5,146 bases of DNA, from contig JARCMB010000282.1 in assembly GCA_030248825.1 (NCBI GenBank), positions 1 through 5,146 on the forward strand, in the 5' to 3' direction. Source of the stretch: Pseudanabaenaceae cyanobacterium MP8IB2.15 (GTDB taxonomy: Bacteria; Cyanobacteriota; Cyanobacteriia; Pseudanabaenales; Pseudanabaenaceae). The notes below the pieces were generated by a model that worked only from the letters and a program-made list of their open reading frames with translations, did not search any database and had not been told where the DNA came from. A program made the translations under genes and the position numbers. This document shows positions 1 to 5,146 of the stretch, in pieces; the first letter of the stretch is position 1, and every line of letters starts with the position of its first letter.

Positions 1-32
1 GCTGTATCCCCTCAGATCTCGTCATAGAGGAT
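1..32. other. sasA downstream flank
   Basis: These 32 bases lie downstream of the sasA stop on the minus strand. I see no convincing terminator: the only pairing is a short CCTC/GAGG match without a following T tract. A minus-strand ATG at 23-25, seven bases past the sasA stop, opens a frame that leaves the window after eight codons. It has no visible ribosome binding site, so it is not called as a gene. Confidence 0.4.
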
Positions 33-1193
33 TTAGCTGTCAGTGATTAAGCTAGTTTTTGGTGAATAGACTGGCAAATTGAAATGAAAACAACTTCCTG
101 CTTTACCTGGAGCATCTACCCAAATTTGACCATAGTGAGCCCGAATGATGCGCTGACAGACCGATAGACCAATACCGTAGCCACTCTGATGACCGTTTTG
201 TTCGATTTGGAATCGATCTTCAAAGATTCGATCGCGCAGTTCTTCTGGTACACCTGGCCCATTGTCGGTAACTGTGACTTCCACCTTCAAAGCAGTGCGA
301 TGCAAGACATCAACCACGATCTTGCCAGCTACAGGCGTGTATTTAATCGCATTGCCAATAATGTTGGTTAATACTTGGCGCACTCTTTCTTCGTCGGCAT
401 AAACCAGTGGTAAGTCTTTGGGAATATCGGCAATCAGGGCTTGCTGCTTAGCTTCCAAACGGCTGACTAGGGAAAAGTCGCTAATCACATCTTGGCAAAG
501 CTCTCCTAGTTGAATTTTTTGGGGACGAATCTCAAATTCTCCACTCGTCCCGCGTGCGGCTTCGAGAATATCCACAATCATCGTGTCAATCATCTTGGTC
601 TGATTGCGGGCGTGTCTGAGTAATTGTGCGGTCATTTGTGATGTGAGTTTCTCGCTTCCCACTTCTACGGTTTCTAAAGCGAGCGAGATCGCGGTGAGGG
701 GATTACGTAGATCGTGAGCCAGCATTGCAATCACGCGATCTTTAAACCGCAATTGCTCTTGAATATCTTTATGTTCTTGCTTAATCCGAAAGATTTCATC
801 ACCCAACTTAATTAGCTCGGTAGCATAGGCAATATTGTTGTCAAGGTCAGGTACTTTCGGCGATCCGACTTCTTGTTGTGATTGCCAGAGTGTCCAACAC
901 GCTTTTAACTTCGAGATTAAGTTTTTGCCTGCAATCGTTTGGCGTGGTAGTGGCGCAATTTTGACTAAGGCGGGGGTCATTACCACTTTAAAATGCTCTG
1001 CCAGATAGGGCTGGTCGGACACGTTGATCACTTGCAGGGCTGATGTATAGCCATGATTACGCTGTAAAAACTGCTGGATTTCTTTGACTAGATCGGGCGC
1101 ACTGGGTCGATCGTCAATAAACAATAAAAGTTGCAGACTTGATTCTGGTAGGCTTGATTCTGATGGGTTTGATTCAGGCAAAGGCACTAACAC
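33..1193 (-). CDS. sasA: SasA, circadian clock output histidine kinase
   Basis: SasA is a soluble sensor kinase that binds KaiC through a KaiB-like (thioredoxin-fold) domain, autophosphorylates on histidine and passes the phosphate to the response regulator RpaA. This protein has 386 residues, about the length of the Synechococcus elongatus protein. The KaiB-like domain covers about residues 20-104, including the conserved stretches LQVINVSDQP (53-62) and VMTPALVKI (71-79). A linker with coiled-coil character follows (about 120-150). The H box MLAHDLRNP has the phospho-acceptor His160. The ATPase domain has an N box around NIIGNAIKYTP (277-287), a G1 box DNGPGVP (310-316) and a G2 box GYGIGLSVCQRI (338-349). 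No membrane segment is seen. The start is GTG: an in-frame stop lies two codons upstream and no ATG precedes the KaiB domain. GTG at codon 3 is an alternative. The ribosome binding site is weak (AGAG about ten bases upstream). Residues 5-20 are a Ser/Pro/Glu-rich repeat. Family assignment is firm; the exact start is less sure. Confidence 0.94.
   Translation of the reverse strand: MLVPLPESNPSESSLPESSLQLLLFIDDRPSAPDLVKEIQQFLQRNHGYTSALQVINVSDQPYLAEHFKVVMTPALVKIAPLPRQTIAGKNLISKLKACWTLWQSQQEVGSPKVPDLDNNIAYATELIKLGDEIFRIKQEHKDIQEQLRFKDRVIAMLAHDLRNPLTAISLALETVEVGSEKLTSQMTAQLLRHARNQTKMIDTMIVDILEAARGTSGEFEIRPQKIQLGELCQDVISDFSLVSRLEAKQQALIADIPKDLPLVYADEERVRQVLTNIIGNAIKYTPVAGKIVVDVLHRTALKVEVTVTDNGPGVPEELRDRIFEDRFQIEQNGHQSGYGIGLSVCQRIIRAHYGQIWVDAPGKAGSCFHFNLPVYSPKTSLITDS
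1138..1182 (-). repeat. 15-nt imperfect tandem repeat in sasA 5' end
   Basis: Three consecutive 15-base units, each with GATTC on the plus strand (1138-1152, 1153-1167, 1168-1182), fall inside the sasA reading frame. They encode the five-residue units PESNP, SESSL and PESSL just before the KaiB-like domain. A gain or loss of one unit keeps the frame, so the repeat changes only the length of a disordered N-terminal tail. Confidence 0.75.
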
Positions 1194-1213
1194 TGCAAAC
1201 TACTCTACTAAAC

Positions 1214-1263
1214 TTAAGAATTTTTTAATAATTCTTATCTTACATCTATATTAAGAATCTTAC
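1214..1263. promoter_or_regulatory. divergent sasA/recJ control region with repeats
   Basis: The 97-bp gap between the two start codons is AT-rich and must hold both promoters. TAAGAATT (1215-1222) is the exact inverse of AATTCTTA (1230-1237), and TAAGAAT recurs at 1252-1258. ATCTTAC occurs at 1237-1243 and again at 1257-1263, a 20-base spacing close to two helical turns. Between these copies lies TATATT (1247-1252), a plausible -10 box for recJ, with a weak TTTAAT 17 bases upstream (1224-1229). On the minus strand TAATAT (1248-1253) overlaps the same place and could serve sasA, though no -35 box is seen. The repeats may be an operator. I do not recognise the motif, and it does not match the HLR1 site of RpaB. 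Confidence 0.35.
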
Positions 1264-1290
1264 GCGGCTAATCTTTTTAGGCTTTACTTC

Positions 1291-3588
1291 ATGTCTTTCC
1301 CCGATCAACGTTGGCACATTCACAGTCCAAATCCAGAATTAGCTGAGTCGATCGCTAAGGTCACTGGGTTGTCGCCTTTGCTGGCTCAGGTGCTGATCAA
1401 TCGTGGTATGGATACACCTGAGCGCGCTCGCGTCTTCCTCGATCCTGACAGCGAAATTTTGCCCGATCCAAAAACCGAGTTTCCCGATCTGACAAAAAGT
1501 CTGGATTTACTGCAAACGTCGATCGAAAACCAGTCAAAAATTGCGATCTGCGGTGACTATGACGTTGATGGCATGACCAGTACAGCGTTGTTGATTCGGA
1601 CTTTAAGGTTACTTGGTGCTGAAGTTGATTATGTGATCCCTAGTCGGATGACCGATGGCTACGGCATCAATGTCAAAATCGTCGAGCGTTTGCACCAAGA
1701 AGGGGTGCAGTTGATCATTACTGTGGACAATGGCATTTCAGCATTTGAGCCGATCGAACGGGCAAAGCAATTAGGCTTAACTGTGATCGTCACCGATCAC
1801 CACGAAGTGCCACCCGATCCTGACAAACTGCCGCCTGCCGATGCGATTCTCAATCCTAAGTACAGAGTCAATCCTAGTTCGCCCTATGCGTCGATCGCGG
1901 GTGTGGGCGTGGCATACATCTTGGCCTTGGAACTCAGCGATCGATTTGGTAAACGAGCGGAATTAGAGCATCCTTTACTCGAACTTTTTACACTTGGGAC
2001 GATCGCTGACTTAGCCCAACTCACGGGGATCAATCGCTATCTGGTCAAAAAAGGATTGCGACTGTTGGGCAGGTCAAAGTTAGTGGGCGTACAAGCCTTA
2101 ATTCACGTTTCTGGGATTGGTAACGATCGCCAGAATGGATTAAAGCCTGAAGCGATTGGGTTTAGCTTGGGGCCTCGGATCAACGCGATCGGGCGGATTG
2201 GTAATCCTCAAACTGTGATCGAACTTTTGACCACGAATGATATCTCGATCGCCAATGAACACGCGCTTGAATGTGAACAAACTAATCGATCGCGTCAAAA
2301 ACTCTGCGAACAAATCGAACAGGAGTCGATCGCCTATGTCCAAGCAGGAATTTTAACGGGCGAAATTAATTTACAACGCGATCGAGTACTGATGCCAATT
2401 AAACACGGTTGGCATCATGGCGTGATCGGGATTGTCGCTTCACGGCTAGTCGAGCGGTTCGGTGCGCCTGTGTTTATGTGTACTTATGAAGAGGGTGAAT
2501 CGGAGTCGAGTATCCGATCTTCAGCGCGGGGTATTCCTGAGTTTCATATATTTGAGGCCTTGGAGTTTGCCAAAGACTTGCTGACTAAGCATGGTGGACA
2601 TCCTGCGGCGGGAGGAATGACGATGCCTTCGGCAAATCTGGCGGCGGTGAGAGCGCGGCTCTGTGAATTTGCCCGTCAGCATCTAGAGGCTGAGCAGATT
2701 AAACCCTTGGTCAAAGTTGATGTCCTAGCAGATCTCAGCGATATTTCTCTCACTTTATTTGAGCAAATTAATACGCTCCATCCCTGCGGCATGGGTAATC
2801 CCGATCCTGTGTTTTATAGTCGCAATGTGCGTGTGATCTCCCAAAAAACGTTTGGCAAAAAGCGCGATCATCTCTCTGTGGTACTCGATCGAAATGATGG
2901 GCGCAAAATTAATGCGATTGCGTGGCGATGGGGAAATTACCAACTTCCAGAACGAGTCGATCTCGCCTACAAAATCAATGTTAAGAACCTTCAAGACAAT
3001 CCTTTGATCGAATTGGAATTAGTCGGAGCGAGAGAGGTCAGAAGTGAGGAGCCAAAATTCAATCAGCAGAAGCTAGTTCTAGAGTGCAAACCTGCTCCAG
3101 ATTTCAAATGCTCATCACAGTGGCATCCGCTCGGTGAATTTGGCGGTGAAAGTGCGGCATCAATCTTAGTATATGGCTTCGATCGACCCATGCATAAGTT
3201 TAATGGCGATGTCGATTATGACCGCCCTCAAAAAAACTATAAGTCCCTGATCCTGTGGAGTCTGCCACCGTCTGTAACGCATTTGCGTTGGTTGATCGCG
3301 TTGGCAAAACCGCAACAGATCTATGTCGGTACTCAAGTTCCCGTAATTCCCACCGTCAGCGAACTCCAACAGAAATTACAATTAGAATTAAACCAGAATC
3401 AGCGTTTGAATCTCCTCAGTTTGGGACAGCAGTTTTGGGTAGCTCCTTGTACGATTGTGGCGGCTTTAAGAACTCTAGGCTATCCCTGTGAAACTTTCGC
3501 GGCGACTGGCTCTTTAGATGTGGAACTCGATCGATTAGCGCGTTGGTATTCCTATCCTATCGAAAAATTAGAGCTTCTGTTCAGGTGA
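1291..3588 (+). CDS. recJ: RecJ single-stranded-DNA-specific 5'-3' exonuclease
   Basis: RecJ degrades single-stranded DNA 5' to 3' in RecF-pathway recombination, mismatch repair and base excision repair, using metal ions held by a DHH phosphoesterase core. The 765-residue protein shows the motifs in order: GDYDVDG (88-94) with Asp89, Asp91 and Asp93; VDNG (145-148); TDHH (168-171), the name-giving DHH; TIAD (237-240); PRINAIGR (295-302); the DHHA1 domain with HGWHHGVIGIVASR (372-385); RSSARG (409-414); and GGHPAAGG (435-442). An OB-fold-like segment with PCGMGNPDPVF (498-508) closes the core near residue 580. Residues from about 590 to the end form an extension that E. coli RecJ (577 residues) lacks; SLILWSLPPSVTHLRWL (652-668) resembles the RecJ_C domain of longer homologues. 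The ATG start has a weak AGG nine bases upstream and an in-frame stop 36 bases before it. No terminator follows: the stop codon abuts the Rpn remnant in the same frame. Confidence 0.97.
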   Translation: MSFPDQRWHIHSPNPELAESIAKVTGLSPLLAQVLINRGMDTPERARVFLDPDSEILPDPKTEFPDLTKSLDLLQTSIENQSKIAICGDYDVDGMTSTALLIRTLRLLGAEVDYVIPSRMTDGYGINVKIVERLHQEGVQLIITVDNGISAFEPIERAKQLGLTVIVTDHHEVPPDPDKLPPADAILNPKYRVNPSSPYASIAGVGVAYILALELSDRFGKRAELEHPLLELFTLGTIADLAQLTGINRYLVKKGLRLLGRSKLVGVQALIHVSGIGNDRQNGLKPEAIGFSLGPRINAIGRIGNPQTVIELLTTNDISIANEHALECEQTNRSRQKLCEQIEQESIAYVQAGILTGEINLQRDRVLMPIKHGWHHGVIGIVASRLVERFGAPVFMCTYEEGESESSIRSSARGIPEFHIFEALEFAKDLLTKHGGHPAAGGMTMPSANLAAVRARLCEFARQHLEAEQIKPLVKVDVLADLSDISLTLFEQINTLHPCGMGNPDPVFYSRNVRVISQKTFGKKRDHLSVVLDRNDGRKINAIAWRWGNYQLPERVDLAYKINVKNLQDNPLIELELVGAREVRSEEPKFNQQKLVLECKPAPDFKCSSQWHPLGEFGGESAASILVYGFDRPMHKFNGDVDYDRPQKNYKSLILWSLPPSVTHLRWLIALAKPQQIYVGTQVPVIPTVSELQQKLQLELNQNQRLNLLSLGQQFWVAPCTIVAALRTLGYPCETFAATGSLDVELDRLARWYSYPIEKLELLFR

Positions 3589-3815
3589 TTCATCGTCATC
3601 CGTCTGTGGGAACAACCGACCGAGATATTTCAACAATACTCAGGATTATTACCGCTAGCTGTTTTAACCAAGACCAACGATCCAGCAGAAGTTTTGACTG
3701 AAGTAGCAAAGCTAATTGACAACATTGAAGACAAAAAAGTAAAGAGTAATGTAGCGGCTGCCACCGCAATTATTTCTGGGTTAGCATTAAACAAGGAAGT
3801 CATTCAAAGATTATT

Positions 3816-3821
3816 AAGGAG
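3816..3821 (+). promoter_or_regulatory. strong internal ribosome binding site in Rpn remnant
   Basis: AAGGAG lies seven bases before an in-frame ATG (3829-3831). It is the best Shine-Dalgarno sequence in the window, better than those of sasA, recJ or the methyltransferase. It sits inside coding sequence where the family has the residues LLRSE, so part of the match is forced by the protein sequence, but the spacing to ATG is ideal. Confidence 0.6.
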
Positions 3822-3828
3822 TGAGATC

Positions 3829-4017
3829 ATGAAAGAATCAGTAATTTATCAAGAGATCCTGCTTGAAGGCAAGGCTGAAGGCAAGGCTGAAGGCAAGGCT
3901 GAAGAAAAAACTCAAATCGCTCTTAATATGCTTCATTCAGGTATTTCGATCGATCTGATCGCTCAAATTACTGGACTATCTCTAGATCGAATCCAGAAGC
4001 TACAAAATTTAAATTAA
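3829..4017 (+). CDS. candidate small protein from internal Rpn start (RpnS-like)
   Basis: From the ATG behind the AAGGAG site the frame encodes 62 residues in the same phase as the remnant: a short helix (MKESVIYQEI), three EGKA units, then the C-terminal helical segment ending IQKLQNLN. It would be small, soluble and highly charged. In E. coli, Rpn genes are reported to make a short C-terminal protein from an internal start that blocks the toxic full-length nuclease. This piece matches that arrangement in position, but whether cyanobacterial members do the same is inference. With the nuclease domain gone it would be an antitoxin without its own toxin, possibly acting on full-length Rpn copies elsewhere in the genome. 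No promoter is obvious; transcription could read through from recJ. It may equally be an untranslated relic. Confidence 0.4.
   Translation: MKESVIYQEILLEGKAEGKAEGKAEEKTQIALNMLHSGISIDLIAQITGLSLDRIQKLQNLN
3865..3900 (+). repeat. 12-nt perfect tandem repeat, three copies
   Basis: GAAGGCAAGGCT is repeated three times without a mismatch and encodes EGKA three times; a degenerate fourth unit (GAAGAAAAA) follows. Charged EGKA/EGRAEG repeats are usual in this linker of Rpn-family proteins. The perfect DNA identity suggests recent slippage. Changes in copy number would keep the frame and only alter linker length. Confidence 0.9.
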
Positions 4018-4121
4018 TGGCAATCCAACGGGTGATTACGGCAACTTGAAAAGTCTACTTTTAAGCGTGATTAATTCGATCGATCGACTCAGTGCATAGG
4101 ATTAAGCCTTATGATGAGTCT
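4018..4121. other. intergenic gap before the methyltransferase
   Basis: No gene is seen here. AAAAG/CTTTT (4049-4053 and 4058-4062) could form a small hairpin, but it is AT-only apart from one pair and has no T tract, so it is a poor terminator. GTGATTA occurs twice (4032-4038, 4067-4073). Two overlapping CGATCG sites lie at 4077-4086. I find no clear promoter for the methyltransferase. Confidence 0.5.
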
Positions 4122-4126
4122 ATGCA
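4093..4126 (+). promoter_or_regulatory. inverted repeat spanning the methyltransferase start codon
   Basis: TGCATAG (4093-4099) is the exact inverse of CTATGCA (4120-4126). A G-T pair could extend the seven-base stem at each end. The 20-base loop holds the weak GATGAG ribosome binding site (4113-4118), and the start ATG (4122-4124) lies in the 3' arm. In RNA this could hide the start codon; in DNA it could be a dimeric protein site. The match may be chance. Confidence 0.3.
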
Positions 4127-5146
4127 TCAATATTTTGCCACGATCGCTAGAGGATTAGAAACACTTGCCGCCCAAGAGCTAGAGCAACTGGGGGCGGATA
4201 ACGTTGAGCCAGAATTTTGTGGTGTTGCCTTCGAGGGCGATCGAAACCTACTCTATCGCGTTAATCTCTGGGCGCGGCTACCATTTCGGATTTTAGTCAA
4301 TCTGCATGAGTTCCCTTGCCAAGATGCCGAGGATCTCTATCGCGGTATCCAGAAAATCGATTGGTCAGAATATCTCACACCCGAAATGACTTTGGCAGTA
4401 ACTGCTACGGGCAAAAGCGATCGACTTAACCATACCCACTTCACCGCCCTTCAGGTAAAAAATTCGATCGTGGATCAGCAAAGAGAAAAATTTGGCGATC
4501 GATCGAATGTCGAAATCCAATCAGCCGATCTCCAGATTGGTGTGCATATCGATCGGGATGTTTGTATCGTCAGTCTCAACAGTTCGGGCAATAGCTTACA
4601 CAGACGCGGTTATCGTCCTGCGGTCGGATCTGCACCCTTAAAAGAATCTCTAGCGGCGGCTCTAATCCAACTTTCGGGTTGGCAACCAGAGCAGGTGTTC
4701 TACGATCCGATGTGTGGTTCTGGGACTTTACCACTCGAAGCCAGTTTGAAAGCTCTCAATATCGCCCCAGGATTATTTCGAGATCGATTTGGGTTTGAGA
4801 CTTGGCTCGATTTTGACTCCACTCTATTAGACCAATTGCTCGAATCAGCGCATCAAAGTCAAAGAGATAGCCTTCCTGCGCCAATTTGGGGTAGCGATCG
4901 AGATGAACAGGTAATCGAACAAGCGATCGGTAATGCCAAAAACTGTGGCGTACTCGAACATGTCTATTTTTCTCAAATCGAACTCGCTGATATCGTCGCT
5001 CCCGCCGCTAGTGGAGTTTTATTTTGCAATCCACCCTATGGTGAGAGATTGGGAAGAGATAGCGATTTGGGCGCATTTTACAAACAGTTAGGTGAAGTGC
5101 TCAAACTCAGATTCAAAGGCTGGACAGCTTTTGTCTTAAGTGGGAA
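4122..5146 (+). CDS. THUMP-domain class I SAM-dependent RNA methyltransferase (3' end cut off)
   Basis: This protein transfers a methyl group from S-adenosylmethionine to RNA; relatives (RlmL N-terminal half, Bacillus YpsC) modify guanine N2 in 23S rRNA, so rRNA is the probable substrate. The 341 codons visible contain an N-terminal ferredoxin-like and THUMP region (about 1-155, with NLWARLPFRIL at 48-58), a linker HRRGYRPAVGSAPLKE (160-175), and a Rossmann-type methyltransferase domain. The SAM-binding motif is DPMCGSGT (195-202), the acidic motif is GSDRD (257-261) and the catalytic motif is NPPYGERLG (303-311). Cyanobacterial relatives are about 370-380 residues, so a few dozen residues are missing at the window edge. 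ATG 4122 is chosen because MHQYFATIARGLE fits the usual N-terminus; GTG 4092 is an in-frame alternative. The ATG pair at 4111 and 4114 is out of frame and closes quickly. The exact base methylated cannot be told from this sequence. Confidence 0.92.
   Translation, partial: MHQYFATIARGLETLAAQELEQLGADNVEPEFCGVAFEGDRNLLYRVNLWARLPFRILVNLHEFPCQDAEDLYRGIQKIDWSEYLTPEMTLAVTATGKSDRLNHTHFTALQVKNSIVDQQREKFGDRSNVEIQSADLQIGVHIDRDVCIVSLNSSGNSLHRRGYRPAVGSAPLKESLAAALIQLSGWQPEQVFYDPMCGSGTLPLEASLKALNIAPGLFRDRFGFETWLDFDSTLLDQLLESAHQSQRDSLPAPIWGSDRDEQVIEQAIGNAKNCGVLEHVYFSQIELADIVAPAASGVLFCNPPYGERLGRDSDLGAFYKQLGEVLKLRFKGWTAFVLSG

Larger units (their letters stand above)
3589..4017 (+). pseudogene. 5'-truncated Rpn-family nuclease/transposase remnant
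   Basis: The frame after the recJ stop encodes 142 residues to a TAA. They read like the C-terminal part of the cyanobacterial Rpn family (PD-(D/E)XK recombination-promoting nuclease / putative transposase): VIRLWEQPTEIF (3-14), SGLLPLAVLTKTNDP (18-32), SNVAAATAIISGLAL (53-67), VIQRLLRSEIMKESVIYQEI (71-90), an EGKA repeat (93-104) and a closing helical segment ALNMLHSGISIDLIAQITGL (111-130). Full-length relatives carry an N-terminal nuclease domain with the catalytic Asp, Glu and Lys, which is absent. No ATG exists before codon 81. The longest possible product starts at TTG 3694 (107 residues) without a clear ribosome binding site. Similarity appears to begin within a few codons of the recJ stop, so the 5' part was probably deleted. 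There are no frameshifts or stops inside, which suggests recent decay or selection on the tail. I recognise the family from memory of its motifs; no search was run. Confidence 0.8.

Noticed and set aside
1..25. Start of a further minus-strand gene after sasA
   Set aside because: Only eight codons are in the window and no ribosome binding site precedes the ATG.
189..371. Plus-strand open frame opposite sasA
   Set aside because: It lies wholly antisense within the conserved ATPase domain of sasA and has no recognisable protein features or ribosome binding site.
1236..1263. HLR1 (RpaB) binding site
   Set aside because: CTTACATC resembles one half-site, but the second half-site at the required short spacing is missing.
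2140..2343. Minus-strand open frame inside recJ
   Set aside because: It is antisense to conserved recJ motifs (PRINAIGR region); a by-product of recJ codon use.
2755..2994. Minus-strand open frame inside recJ
   Set aside because: It is antisense to the OB-fold-like part of recJ, with no independent support.
3166..3491. Open frames on both strands over the recJ C-terminal extension
   Set aside because: The recJ frame is continuous here and matches RecJ_C-like sequence; the other frames show no family features.
3589..4017. A complete mobile element or defence system
   Set aside because: No inverted terminal repeats, target duplications or nuclease catalytic motif are seen; only the C-terminal part of one Rpn-family gene is present.
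4046..4065. Possible terminator hairpin after the Rpn remnant
   Set aside because: The stem is short, almost all A-T, and is not followed by a T tract.

Overview
The window comes from a cyanobacterial chromosome. Three things point there. A KaiB-like domain is fused to a histidine kinase (SasA, the clock output kinase). RecJ has the long form with a C-terminal extension. The six-base palindrome CGATCG, the core of the cyanobacterial HIP1 repeat, occurs about 29 times by eye in 5.1 kb, where chance would give one or two. The genus cannot be fixed from this sequence.

Layout. Positions 33-1193 (minus strand) hold a complete sasA with a GTG start. A 97-bp AT-rich region with direct and inverted repeats (1194-1290) separates it from the divergent recJ (1291-3588, plus strand), which is complete and has all expected catalytic motifs. 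The codon right after the recJ stop begins a reading frame, in the same phase, that matches the C-terminal part of the Rpn family (PD-(D/E)XK recombination-promoting nuclease / putative transposase, PDDEXK) common in cyanobacteria. The nuclease half is missing, so this is a 5'-truncated remnant (3589-4017). It still carries a strong internal ribosome binding site and ATG that could yield a 62-residue C-terminal protein (3829-4017). After a 104-bp gap comes a THUMP-domain class I SAM-dependent RNA methyltransferase (4122 to the window end), cut by the window edge and probably lacking only a few dozen residues.

The genes do not form one pathway. SasA reports the phase of the KaiABC clock, RecJ acts in DNA repair and recombination, and the methyltransferase modifies rRNA. 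The likely shared element is the sasA-recJ intergenic region, which must hold both promoters. The most interesting part is the Rpn remnant. In E. coli, Rpn genes are reported to encode a small antitoxin from an internal start, and here the corresponding C-terminal piece with a good internal start survives without the toxin portion. No complete new system is visible.
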